Below, in pieces: positions 26,501 to 38,403 of a stretch of DNA of 64,000 nt. The first letter of the stretch is position 1; each line of letters begins with the position of its first letter. The stretch is from Laguncularia racemosa (lineage: Eukaryota; Streptophyta; Magnoliopsida; Myrtales; Combretaceae), in assembly GCA_037954665.1 (NCBI GenBank), contig JBBMOL010000038.1, positions 5,580,001-5,644,000 on the forward strand, in the 5' to 3' direction. The notes beneath the pieces were generated by a model. The model was not told the DNA's origin and ran no database searches. It was given only the letters and a program-made list of their open reading frames with translations. Made by a program: the position numbers and the translations under genes.

Positions 26501-28328
26501 TGTGTAAAATGAATAAAATGCTCTAAGCTTGGTTTTACTAGGCGATAACTAAATTTTGAGACTTGTAAGATAATTTGGAAACTTAGAGTAAAATCCTTTT
26601 AGCCAAGCTAGGATGAAATAAGAGAATAAAAAGAATGACACATGTACCACAAGAAGGGTGACATATGTCAACCTTACAACAATTAGCATAAAAGCAAGTG
26701 GCCTGCTGTGAAATCCTTCAACCTTTAGGGTTTTAGGGCATATAATTACACCTAAAACCTAACTGCCACTTCCATCCACCATCTTCCAAATTTCCTAAAC
26801 CTACCACAAGGTAAAATATTCCTAAAACTTTAAAACCGTTAAGCCTTTTCCAACTAAACCTTGATTAGAATAATAACTTAGTGGGTTTTCTTAAGTATTG
26901 TAGGTTCAAATCTAAATAAATTGCACTAGGAGGGCTATCACAAGTTAGATGCCCTTGCTTGCTAGTGGGTAAGTAAGTTTTTGTTTTTTAGTTAATAAAA
27001 AATTATACATCTAATCATAGGTTTAAGTGCACTAATTTTAAGTTTAAGCACTAGCTAGAAGTTTGTGATGCTAGAAACCAATTTGAAGGTGAAAAACACC
27101 ATTCTTAGGAGTAGCAAGTAGGGTAGCAACTTTGAAGAAAAAGGGTAGTAGTATCTTCTAAAGGCAAGTGGCCCCACCTATACTTAAAATAAAGATATGT
27201 GGTGATCTTGGGTATATAAGAATAGTTTAATACTTCATTGATTGATGAGTGCAAAATGAGATATACATCACACGTTAACTACCACATATAGTGTATATTT
27301 GAGTGCAAATTTGTTTTAATAATGGAGTTTGGAGATATAAGATATGCTAAGTAGATGATTTAGTAAGGTTTAATAGGTTTAGGATTTGGGTAGAGAGTGA
27401 AAGTTTGCATGAAGAATATGAAGGAATGTGTGGCACTAGTTACATATGAAATTGGAACTATTTTCTTTACTTTAAATCCGAAGTAAATGTCAAAACATGA
27501 TGAATTGATTATTTGTGTGATTATTTGTGGATTAGAAAGTAGTTTGAGTGGTGTTTTCTAAACATATGGAGATTTAGAAGTTAGAATGAGTTGATATTGA
27601 TGAATTGGTATGTAAATGACTTAATTGAGGCTATAATATGAACTTTCCAACATATTTCATGAATGTGTGCAGTGAGGATTTGAGTTGATTTGAAGATATG
27701 AAGCTTAGACAAAAGATGATACATTAAATGGTCAATAGGATAAAGAATTTCATATTAATTTAATTAAAATTAGATCACCACCCCTACTATGTTCTTTCAT
27801 GATTAAATATGAAACATTTGTTAGGAACTCCAATAATACAGTTAATCAAATTAATTAGGATTAGTGTGCCTAACTCCAAATATAGTTAGTTTACTTTTTC
27901 TAAAAGGCACAAAAACCTTAATTAAGCCTTAGTGATATATAAATTTGGACTTAAAAAATACAATAGGCTTAAGTAAATAAGCACTGGGTAATAGGCTAAT
28001 TTAGCTAAAAAGTTAATTGGGTCTTCTTAACCCTATGGACTTGTAATTAGTATAAATGTTTAATAGTATAAACACAACCTGAGAATAATATCTAAATAAT
28101 TAGAATAATTATACAACTTATGTTTTCCCTTTTAATTCTTGAAATTGGCTCAACTTATTTAAGTGGAAATTTAGACTTTAACTTGAGAATCCTTGACCTT
28201 TCTAGGTATGTAGTAATATACGTATTGCTTACTAGATTAGTTACTCAAACCAAACTAATAATCAAATGTGGTTAAGTATCTAGGTGTTTCTTATACATGG
28301 TCAACTCGAGTTAAAAAGTGATGCATTA

Positions 28329-28736
28329 GGCTTGGATTAAGGCTACAGTCTTAATTTAGTAGTCCCCATAGTTAAGTACTTAAGCCATTGAGGAATGACT
28401 TGATAGGTAATTGATAATTGAAATCACATCGAATAATGGGCATTGCAAGTAGAGAGAAAGTATATCAAGAGTTGTCCAGAGATTATGGTTCCTAACGAGT
28501 GATACAATATAGCTGAAGTGTGAATAGTAAGGACTACCCAACAATGAGGTTACTTAGATGAAACTATTAGGTTTTCAGTTTCGCAATGTGGAGTTTGGCT
28601 ACTCTTGTCAAATCTTGATTGCCAGTGCAGTATAATCAAAACCCAAATCCCCCATTATGTTGTCTAAAGTCATGTGCATTGCTATTCTAATTGTTTACTT
28701 TAAATAAGATTAAAATAAACTATGGTTATTTCCTAT
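28329..28736. other. unique spacer left of the Athila element
   Basis: About 400 bp between the end of left-arm homology and the Athila LTR. No gene or repeat was recognised. It ends with CCTAT (28732-28736), the likely target duplication of the Athila insertion. Confidence 0.5.
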
Positions 28737-29527
28737 TGTTGATGATCGTAATCACTCAAGTTTAAAAATCCCTTTCTATGACTCTCTATTACGATCCAAT
28801 AGGCAAGTGCACCTATCGATTGTAATAGTATAGCACTATGTTCGGGTATCGTATCCTCAGGGATCAGCAAGTACCAGTAATAACTCTAAACCTACTATTT
28901 AACCGCACAAAATTGAGATGTTTAGTTTTAAATTTAAAATACTTAACAATTCTTATAGCAATTTAAAATAACACAAAAACTTGATTACTAAATCCGATAA
29001 CTAAAAACATACCCTACCCTTACTACTCCTCTAATTGTCATGTAACTTCACCCTTTCAATAAACTAGTTAATGGGCAATAGTTATCTCTAAACCGCGGAG
29101 TATCTAACACTAAACTAATGTTCTTTCCAGATTCATTAGCTCCTAATCCCAATCGCTTTGATAAGATCCTTCTTCTATCAAAAACCGATTAGAATTGCAT
29201 TAACACTCTTGAACCCTCAATTAGATCAATTTATCTAAATTAATCTAATACGGAAAATTCACGTTCTCTATCCCTAGATTACATATGAATTCCTATATTC
29301 ATGCATGATCTATTCAAACAAGAGATTTTCCAATCAACTTCTAAGAAATCAATGCAATTTCAATGCTGGCCATACATCAAATTAGCAACAATATATAAAC
29401 AACATGAATAAATTCAGAGAATTTCACTATTCGCTAACTATGCAAGCAATCCCGCATTACATGACAACTAGAATTCGTAAGGTTCGGGTATGAAATAAAC
29501 TAGCCACTCATGATTTCAAGATACAAT

Positions 29528-30190
29528 TCAATAAAAAAAATGAAGAACCCATGTGCATAAACACTTCACAAGATAGGATGAATCCGTTGAAGTTGCTTTT
29601 CCTTCCTTAAGCTTTTTCCCTTTCTTCCTCTCTTCTTGGTTCCCTCTCCTCTTTCCTCTATCCCGCACTCTGTCTCCTTTCTCGGTTCTCCCTATTTTCT
29701 TTTCTCCTCCCCTTTTTGTCTCTTCTTTTCCCTCTTTTAATTTGTTTCCTACTTCTGCTTCAGGTGACTTTTCCTCTTCTGCACTCTGCTGCATGACGTC
29801 CCCCCTTCTTCCCTTCCAAGGATACCAAAATCTTGGAAGAAGCTTGTAAAAACGCGGAGTTGCATCAAGTACACGGCCATGTATCATGGTCGTGTATCTT
29901 TCTATGGACAATTTTAACTCACCACACGGTTGACATACACGGCTGTGTAGCATGGTCGTGTATCTTTCTATGGACAATTCCAACTCAACATACGGTTGAC
30001 ATACACGGCCGTGTATCATGGCCGTGTATCTTTCCGTGGATAATTCCAACTCAACACACGGTTGGCATACACGGCCGTGTAGAATGGTCGTGTATCTTTT
30101 TGTGAATGTATTAAATACAATACACGACCATGCCCCTGTGATACATGCCCATGTATCTCTTCTGCTGCACTTTTGGACACTTTTCTTCAT
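29528..30190 (-). other. 220-codon open frame across the Athila LTR repeat
   Basis: An ATG at 30190 opens a frame in the element's sense direction. It holds 22-residue repeats with the core IHGRVCQP and then a Lys/Glu/Arg-rich tail. The frame follows from the 66-bp period and the purine-rich strand of the LTR. The partner LTR does not keep it. There is no recognised domain, and it is more likely a by-product than a gene. Confidence 0.25.
29860..30115 (-). repeat. 66-bp tandem repeat in the Athila LTR
   Basis: The TGGACAATT-type block recurs at 29905, 29971 and 30037, exactly 66 bp apart, giving nearly four units. Each unit has TACACGGCCGTGTA-like dyads followed by ATGGYCGTGTATC. Because 66 is a multiple of three, the frames stay open on both strands and encode 22-residue repeats. 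The other LTR retains about one unit. Confidence 0.9.
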
Positions 30191-30362
30191 GTAATCCGCT
30201 CCGACTCTTGCACATGTTGATCATTCTTCCTTGATAGGTCCTTTAGTTTCCTGAAACTCAAATAACTCTTCTTTAAGCACCAAAGTCTTTTAAAACATAA
30301 TCAACTTACTTCAAAAACAACTCAAATCCATACAAAATATAAGTGTTAATTTATTCTTATCA

Positions 30363-30377
30363 AACTTCCCCACACTT
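30363..30377 (-). other. polypurine tract of the Athila element
   Basis: The minus strand reads AAGTGTGGGGAAGTT immediately before the 3' LTR start TGATAAGAA. This purine-rich tract is the expected plus-strand primer. Confidence 0.75.
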
Positions 30378-30769
30378 GAGTTTTTGCTTGTCCTCAAGCA
30401 AATTGATTCAAATAGAATTACAAAAACAACCTCTCTTTCATGTATAGTTATTTTAGGAAGATTTCTGCATCATTGATCCTTTGTATACTCAAGCTTATGA
30501 ACTTTTCATTCAACCTCATAATTAACTGTTTACAAAATACCAATACTGGAATTTCAAAATTAATCTGAGTAAATCAAACTATTACCTTTACTGTTTAAAC
30601 AACAATTCCTCAAGTTAGGATAAATCACAAAATTATATCAGCAAAAATAACGTAAATAGTTTTTTCCACAACTGAAACAAATAATAAAATAGAGAGTAAA
30701 GGCATATCATATCCACTGTTCTCTTTGATTTCCCTTCTCTTTTATCATTCTTTTACTTTAATTTAGTCG

Positions 30770-31200
30770 ACCGACCTATGTAACGAACTTTCTATCGATA
30801 ATCCTGAGCTCATCACTCAAGTTAACAGACGTTATTCCCTCAGCATAGAAGGCGTCCCTCGGATTTACTTATTCGAGTCAAATCAACTTTTTTTTTTTTC
30901 GGATTGTCCCTTTAACTGAAACGGTTTCCTCGGTCAGTAAGTCCCAGGCCAGACGACCTTAGGCTACTAGGTTTTAAAATACCCCTTCGAACCTTTACCA
31001 TCTCAATTAAAATATTATTAATTATCAAGTTCAGTTTTCTTGGACTTTTCTCACGACCCATGTAACGAGCTTTCGGCCATTGATCCCAAGTTCTTCGCCC
31101 AAGTCAATAGGTGTTATTCCCTCGCAAAGGCACCCCTCAGGCTTAATTACTCGAGTCAATGAGGCCCACTTCTGAACCCTCTTTTTTTTTTTTTTTTTTT
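30770..31200. repeat. diverged 280-bp duplicate in the Athila 3' region
   Basis: The segment around ATGTAACGAACTTTC (from about 30778) recurs near 31060 as ATGTAACGAGCTTTC. Similar following blocks include TGTTATTCCCTC-like stretches and a T run at the end of each (about 30890 and 31182-31203). It lies between the polypurine tract and the 3' ORF. Confidence 0.6.
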
Positions 31201-31910
31201 TTTTAGAGATTACTAAGCTATATATACTCCTTTACTCAAAATTGAATAGCTTAACTAGTAAAAGAAAGAAAAGTTTACTCAACTCTACTAACAACCTTGA
31301 ATCAATCCTAACTCTAAAATAAGCCTACTTCACTCAGATTTCATCTTCTAATTCCAGTAACGTATTCATAACACAAAATAAAATAATAAAAGTCGGGATC
31401 TCAGCCTTCCTTCATAACTCATCAAGTATAACTTGTCAAATCTATCTCAAGTAGGGAAATTTTATAGCATTAAGTTCATAACACTTATACTTCATGAATT
31501 CATTCTCCTCCATCCCATCTCATTGTCCCAATGTTTTATATTGAACTACACAAAAAAATAGAAATAAAAGAGAAAAAGAAACAAGACTCTCCTGGATCGG
31601 TATTAGAATTGCTCATTTGGCATCCCCCTTTGTATCGCGCACAGGACCATGAGTTCTTGAAGAACTCCAAATATTTATTCTCCCCAATCTTGTCATTCCA
31701 CTAAGGTTCTGTACTTCATTAATTGAACATAATCTCTGAAATGAAAAACCAAAGAAAAGAAAAGAAACAAACAAACAAAAAGAAAATAATAAAATAAAAT
31801 AAAGGCATAAGGAAAGAAAAATAATAGCGTTTTAATGCAAAGTCTTAACAAAAAGAAAACATAAAATCCTACAGAAGGAATTCAAAAAGTTAATATCCAA
31901 AAATTGTTCT

Positions 31911-33170
31911 TCAATCTTCATCCTCACTGTCCGAGTCATCTTGATGACTGCCTTCTTCATGTCGAGAGGATGAACCTCGAACTTGATGTGCATCGACCCG
32001 GACGTCTTCATCGCTCGAACAATTGCAAGATGTAAAATCTATGTCCAACTTTTCCCCCAACTTAGTAAAACAATTTTTAATAAAACTTTTTAATCTACTT
32101 TGTTTTTTTTTTTTTAATTTTGTCTTGTTGCTCCTTCAATCCTTGAATTTGGGTTTTTAACTCCCCTATATTTTTCTGGACTTCATCTTCTTGAGTCCTT
32201 TCCCTTGGGGCAGCTCTTTCTTCTTCACCTTCCTCAGCCTCAGACTCTTGGTTAGGGTCATACCTGTCAATTTCATCCATATCATCATCTAAGTCTTCCT
32301 CATTTTGTTGAGGTTGATGACCCTACCCAATAATGGGTGCAGTTGTTAGCCGAATAGTCATTCCAATACAATTTCTGGGTTCACGTACAGGGAATAGCTC
32401 TAAATTTTTCAAAATTCGGGTAATCCAGGCACCCACAAAGATTCCCATATTCCCTGCTTCTACTTGTCGGAGTAAACAAAATGCAGCAAACACCCCGACA
32501 TTGATAGGAGTCCCCGTATTCATACTCTATAGCTGAAGCACATCCCGGGCATTAACCACTCCTTTTGATTCAATACGGCCTGTAGTGGAACGAGCAAAGA
32601 TGTAATGAAGCACCCGAAAAGCTAGCCGACTAAAGGTGGAACCTTTTGTCGAAGAAGAAGTGTAAATGCCTGTTCCCAATTAGGGCCAATAATTTCCTGC
32701 ACGAAATCTGTGGGGAAATCCCAAGGGTAGTTGACGGAAGGCGGAAGAGCGGAGATATGTCAATTCATGGATATCCATAACTTCAATAAAGTCTATCATT
32801 GAATATCTCCTATATTGACCCATTGCAAGGAACTCAACCCCATTATCTATCCCAGCACTCATGGGTTCCTTGATGGTGAAGGTAGCAGTGAAGGTGAGTG
32901 TTAGATCCGAATAGATTTTTTCCTCGATTGAAAACAATCTCACCCAAGCAGGGTCATGCAGAAGACCCTCAACCTCTTGGCGAATGCCAAACCACTCCAT
33001 AACATCCCAATCAAGAGCTACATTTGGCCTAATGATTTTTGTGCTCTTGTGGTTATGATAGATCGACCGATGCTCAGCCCTTATGTTAACAGGATAGCGG
33101 TTTGCCCCCTACTACTACTGGCCTCATCATCATGGCGCCTCTTCTGAGCAACAGTCTTTATCCGAGGCAT
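31911..33170 (-). pseudogene. Athila-type 3' ORF (downstream of integrase), broken
   Basis: An ATG at 33170 starts MPRIKTVAQKRR with Ser-rich and basic residues. An open part (33000-32680) follows with LLHDPAWVRLF, EFLAMGQYRRYSM and FRQLPLGFP. A second part (32523-32323) has FCLLRQVEAGNMGIFVGAWI. An acidic, coiled-coil-like region (32280-32095) and an acidic C-terminus end at TGA 31911-31913. This resembles the ORF found downstream of integrase in Athila elements, once called env-like; its role is not established. No clear signal peptide or membrane segment was seen. Stops and frameshifts separate the parts. Confidence 0.7.
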
Positions 33171-33894
33171 CTGGAGATATAGAAAGAAAAACAAAACCAG
33201 ATTATACCTTCTTGAGGTGATAAGTAAGATCATAGCTAACAATTTGTAAATAAAACACTCTCCCTTGTATTACAGATAATATGAAAGTTAAAGTTACAAT
33301 ACAAGGAAAAAAAATCACAAATTAGACTTAATTGGAAATACATGCCCATACACACCCAGAATATACGGCCGTGTATTCGGATCACACATTCTCACCTCAA
33401 TTCAAAAATACACACCTTGCAACTACGACCGTGTAAAATCAATCATGTAACAATCTCCCCACATAAATCCCTTCCTTACACAATTTTTCATGTGAATGAC
33501 ACTTAAAAATCGACACAATTTACTCAAAAGGTAAAAACCCTAGGTTTGTGTCTAAAACAAAAAAAGAATTCATCATAAATTCCACACAAAAGTATGACAG
33601 ATTCGAAGTAAGGAAGATAAGTCATCAACAATGTATAAATCACACGAAAGCCCCTTGATTAGAACACATAGAGAGTGTTCTTTAGTTCAACATTGCAAGG
33701 AAAAATAAAAGAAAATTGAGAAGAGAAAGTAGAGATCCATACCTTTGTAAATCCGGAGGAATGAGTGCAAAAATCACTAGAAGAATTAGTGGAAGTGAAG
33801 AGAGATGATTATGATCAATAAGGAGTGAGAGAGAGAAAAACAATTATGAAGAGATGAAAAGATATGCTTGTTCAAATCAATTTAACCCCAAACG

Positions 33895-34200
33895 GCCGTG
33901 TGTTTTATGAACTACACGTCCGCATACACGGCCACGTTACACGCCCGTGCCTTAAGTCGTGTCTCCCAGGCGTGTATCTCTCTGTAATTTTTTTAACTCC
34001 ATACACGGGTGTGTAAAAATTTTCAGTATACATGCCCTATGGTACACGGTCGTATATGTAGGCCGTGTAACCTTCTGTGCATGAAATCTGCAATTACATG
34101 CCCAATGGTACACGGTCGTGTATTTAGGCCATGTAAACTTCTGTGCATGAAATCTGCAATTACACGCCCTATGTAAAATAAGAATATATGGCCGTGTATC
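33895..34200 (-). repeat. 66-bp tandem repeat in the Athila 3' region
   Basis: CATGCCCWAT-type blocks at 34031, 34097 and 34163 are exactly 66 bp apart. Units contain GGTACACGGTCGTGTAT, GGCCGTGTAA and CTTCTGTGCATGAAATC. The period equals that of the LTR array, although the sequences are only partly alike. The array lies between integrase and the 3' ORF. Single dyads also occur near 33365 (ATACGGCCGTGTAT). Confidence 0.85.
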
Positions 34201-34365
34201 TCCATTAAAACACAATACTCACCTCCATTGAGTGTTCTAGCCCTTTCTAGACATTCAATCAATAAAGAAAAAAAAACAAAAATTTATCTAAAAACTACAT
34301 GGGTTGCCTCCCATCAAGCGCTTTTGGTTAATGTCGTTTGCTCGACGAAATGAGATTGCATCTGA

Positions 34366-36060
34366 TTAAATCACAAGAGGATGGAGTCTAAACTCCTCTT
34401 GGCCCTCTTTTTCCCCATGAGTCCCAAAATATAACTTCAAACGTTGCCTATTTACTTTGAAAGTGTGTCCACTCGGGTGCTCCAATTCTATTGCTCCATG
34501 AGGAAAGACTTTTATCACCTTAAACGGCCCGGACCACTTTGATCTCAACTTACCTGGGAAAAGCTTCAATCGAGAATTGAATAAGAGAACATGATCTCCC
34601 TCACGGAATTTTTTTGGATGATGAATCTGAATGTCATGATACCTCTTCATCCTCTTCTTATAAATTCGTATGTTATCATAGGCCATTGCACTCCATTCAT
34701 CGAGTTCATTTAGCTAAAACTTCCTCTTCTTACCAGCAGCCTCTAAATCCATGTTAAGAGTACGCAAAGCCTAGAAAGCTCTATGTTCTAACTCCACTGG
34801 AAAATGGCAAGCTTTCCCAAACATTAGTTGGTATGGGGTGGTACCTAAAGGAGTTTTGAAAGCTATCATATAGGGCCACAACGCATCGTCCAATTTTTCC
34901 GACCAATCCCTTCGGTGATGCTCCACTGTTTTCTCTAGAATCCTTTTTAGCTCACGGTTAGAAACCTCCACTTGACCACTTGTCTGTGGGTGATAAGGGG
35001 TTGCTAATCTATGGGTTACCCCATATCGTTTCAACACCTTTTCCAATTGCACATTACAAAAATGTGTTCCCCTATCACTAATTAAAGCCCGTGGTGTTCC
35101 AAACCTAGAGAAAAGTTTCTTCAAAAATTTTACCACTATTCTGGCATCATTGGTGGGCAAAGATTGGGCTTCTACCCATTTAGACACATAATCTACCGCC
35201 ACCAATATGTACTTATTCTCGAAGGAATTAGGAAATGGTCCCATAAAATCTATCTCCCATACGTCGAATACCTCACACTCCAGGATGCAATTTTGGGGCA
35301 TCTCATCGCGCTTTGACATATTTCTAACTCGTTGGCACCTGTCACATGTTTTTACAAAGTTGAAAGAATCCTTTAATAAGGTTGGCCAATAAAATCCCGA
35401 TTACAACACTTTGTGAGCTGTTCGATTCACACTGTAGTGACCCCCTGTTGGTCGGTGTGATAGTGTCTCAGAATTTCTTACCCCTCTTGCTCAGATACAC
35501 ATCTCCTAATTACCTGATCAGCACACAAACGAAACAAGAAGGGTTCCTCCCAGTAATAGTGCTTCAACTCAGCAAAGAATCGCTTCTTTTGCTGATAAGT
35601 TTTGTCACTCAGGAGTATTCTACAAATAAGGTAGTTTGCAAAATCAGCAAACCAAGGCTCATAATTAATACTTACCTTGTTAATCTGATACAATCCTTCC
35701 TCTAGAAAAGCATCATCAATCTCTTCTTTCAATTCCTCCAAATATAGGTTCTCTAAACGAGAGAGATGATCAGCGGCTAAGTTTTCAGCTCCCCTCTTGT
35801 CCCTAATCTCTAGATCGAACTCTTGTAGAAACAATATCCACCGGATGAGACGCGGTTTCGCATCTGTCTTAGACAAAAGGTACTTGAGAGCTGAATGGTC
35901 AGTGTAAACAATTACCTTGGAAAAAATCAAATATGACCGAAACTTATCAAACACAAAAATCACAGCTAAAAGTTCCTTCTCGGTCATGGTGTAGTTCTCC
36001 TGAACACCTGTGAGGGTCTTACTGGCATAATAGATCGGTTGGAGTGCTTGTCCCTCCTTT
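34366..36060 (-). pseudogene. Athila RNase H and integrase, interrupted
   Basis: RNase H (about 35990-35730) shows FDKFRSYL, VYTDHSALKYLL and AADHLSRL. Integrase (about 35330-34771) shows the catalytic triad in context: IDFMGPF, SDRGTHF and HPQTSGQVE. A C-terminal part follows at 34686-34366 with GPFKVIKVFPHGAIEL. Breaks are a one-base frameshift near 36040-36060 between RT and RNase H, a stop after EQEG near 35478, and stops at 35401-35403, 34771-34773 and 34714-34716. The last three fall where the family usually has Gln, Trp and Gln. Integrase would insert the cDNA; this copy cannot make it whole. Confidence 0.9.
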
Positions 36061-38403
36061 GTCCTAAGACTGCTCCCACAGCAAAATCACTTGCGTCACA
36101 CATCAATTCGAAAGGAAGACTCCAATCAGAAGCCACCATAATAGGTGCTTGGGTTAACCTTTCCTTAAGCGTGTTGAACGCCTCAAGACATTCACTGGTA
36201 AAATCATAGGGCTTGTCCTTCTCTAATAGCCGTGTCAATGGTCGGGCTATTTTAGAGAAATCCTTAATGAACCTCCTATAAAATCCGACATGCCCGAGAA
36301 AGCTCCGGATGGCTCTTACTGAAGGAGGTGGTGGAAGTTTTGCAATTGTGTCCACTTTTGCGTTATCCACTTCGATTCCTTTATAGGAAATTTTGTGCCC
36401 CAGAACTATGCCCTCCTTTACTATGAAATGGCATTTCTCCCAGTTCAACACAAGATTCGTCTCCTCACATCGAATCAAAACCCTTTTCAAATTGTTTAGA
36501 CAAGCATTAAAAGAATCACCAAAGACGGAGAAATCGTCCATAAAGACCTCCATGATCCCTTCCACTAAGTCCTCAAAAATGGCCATCATACACCACTGAA
36601 ACGTAGTCGGTGCATTGCATAATCCAAAGGGCATGCGCCTATAAGCGAAAGTACCATATGGACATGTGAAAGTGGTCTTTTCCTGATCCTTTAGAGCGAT
36701 TGGGATTTGGAAATATCCCAACATTCCATCTAAAAAACAGTAATATAGGTGTCCTGCCAATCGCTTTAGCATATGATCCACAAAAGGGATAGGGAAATGA
36801 TCTTTGTGAGTTGCATCATTCAGTCTTCTATAATCTATGCACACTCGCCAACCAGTTACCGTCCTCATAGGTATGAGTTCGTTTTTATCATTGGGGATCG
36901 CAGTCATTCCCCCTTTCTTTGGTATAACTTGCATAGGACTGACCCAGGGACTATCGGAAATGGGATAGATCAACCCCGCGTCTAAAAGCTTAATCACCTC
37001 CTTCTTTACAACCTCCTTCATGTTGGGGTTCAACCTCCTTTGAGGTTGTACCACCGGTTTAAAATCATCTTCCAACAAGATTTTATGGGTACAAAATGAG
37101 GGACTAATACCTTGAATATCCGATATTTTCCAAGAAAGAGCTCGCTTATGCTCCCTCAAGACCCCTAGTAAATTGTCCCTTTGCTCCCTTGTCAAACTAG
37201 AAGAAATGATCACGGGAAGTTTAAAGTTAGCTTCCAGAAAAGCATACTCTAGGTACTCAGGAAGTTGCTTCAACTCAAGTTTAGGAGGCTCTTCAACAAA
37301 CGGTTTTAACCTCCCTTCTTCATTGGTCCCTATTTTTTCAAATCCTCTGCGATAAACTACTTCCTCATAGGCTTGCAGCTGAGCTTTCACAGTTTGTATT
37401 TCTACATTCTCGCTCACTTCATCATCATTCACAGTTAAATTGAATTCCAACGAATCTCCACATAACAGTTCTTGCATCACGCTTATTACTGATTTGTCAA
37501 TGCAATCAACAGCATAGCAAGTATCATCAGCATTCAATGATTGTTTCAGTGCTGCTGGAATTTTCACCACCAACTCATTTGCTCCCACTCTCAAAACTAG
37601 CTTTCCATCTGTTACGTCAATAATAGCTTTTGCAGTAGCCAGGAAAGGTCTTCTTAAAATCAGCGGGACTTCTACATCCGCATTCATATCCAGAATGACA
37701 AAATTAACAGGAAAAATGAAATTTTCTACCTTTACCAAGACATCCTCAATGATCCCTCTAGGGAATTTGACCGAGCGATCTGCAAGCTGCAGACTCATCC
37801 TGGTGGGCTTCGGCTCTCCCAAGTTTAATTGCTTAAACAAGGAATAGGGCATCAAGTTTATGCTTGCCCCAAGGTTTGCTAAAGCTCTCTCCATAGGCAA
37901 TTCACCTATTAAGCATGGAATAGTGAAACTACCTGGATCCTTGAGTTTTTGCGGTAACTTGTTTTGTGAAATAGCTGAACACTCCGTTCCTATAATTGCT
38001 GTAGAAATTTCTTCCAGTCACCTCTTGTTTGACAGTAGATCCTTCAGGAACTTAGCATATCTAGTCATTTGTGAAAGAGCTTCTACAAATGGTATGTTAA
38101 TATGTAATTGCTTAAACAAATCTAAAAATTTACCGAAGTGCTCTTTGTCTTGATCCTTTTTCAGCCATCTCGGATATGGAATTGGAGGTTTGTATGGTTA
38201 AACTGTTGATGCCTTAGTCTTCCCTTCTGCTAACTCCTTTTCCTTTACCTCCTCAGTAGCATCTTCCTTCTCACTACCCCCATCATGTGGCTCTTCAACT
38301 CCCTTTCTTTGTGCAACCACTGGTGCCCCAATGATGTCAGATTGCAGTTATTTCCACTCCTTAGGGTCACTGCCTTTACGTGCTCCCTAGGATTAGGTTC
38401 AGT
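36061..38403 (-). pseudogene. Athila protease and reverse transcriptase
   Basis: A frame is open from 37900 to 35984. The protease-like part begins LANLGASINLMP, where the family has Asp before LGAS. The catalytic Asp is therefore replaced by Asn (codon at 37876-37874), so the protease should be inactive. RT follows with LDAGLIYPISDSPWVSP, then CIDYRRLN, FPIPFVDHML, MPFGLCNAPTTFQ and the catalytic FMDD at 36544-36533. The thumb region and start of RNase H (FELMCDASDFAVGAVLGQ) reach 36060, where a frameshift occurs. Two more stops lie upstream, between 38000 and 38210. Confidence 0.9.

Larger units (their letters stand above)
16799..28328. repeat. left arm of a large inverted duplication
   Basis: The reverse complement of this arm can be followed through 42197-64000. 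Position 16799 pairs with 64000, the window edge, and about 28328 pairs with about 42197. Sampled stretches differ at roughly 5% of bases with small indels. The arm has no convincing host gene. It holds a 596-bp foldback element, a tRNA-like sequence, ~100-bp tandem repeats, AT microsatellites (near 20240 and 25555) and a C run at 18324-18340. It lacks element A and the 1,390-bp segment with the inhibitor gene found in the right arm. Confidence 0.92.
28737..30362 (-). repeat. 3' LTR of the Athila element
   Basis: It is 1,626 bp, starting TGTTGATGATC and ending TTCTTATCA on the plus strand. It pairs with 39839-41301 and is about 163 bp longer, mainly because it holds more units of the 66-bp array at 29860-30115. 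Confidence 0.93.

Noticed and set aside
36393..37355. Plus-strand open frames inside the Athila pol region (for example 36393-36599, 36773-36985, 37173-37355)
   Set aside because: They are shadows of the minus-strand RT frame and show no domain.
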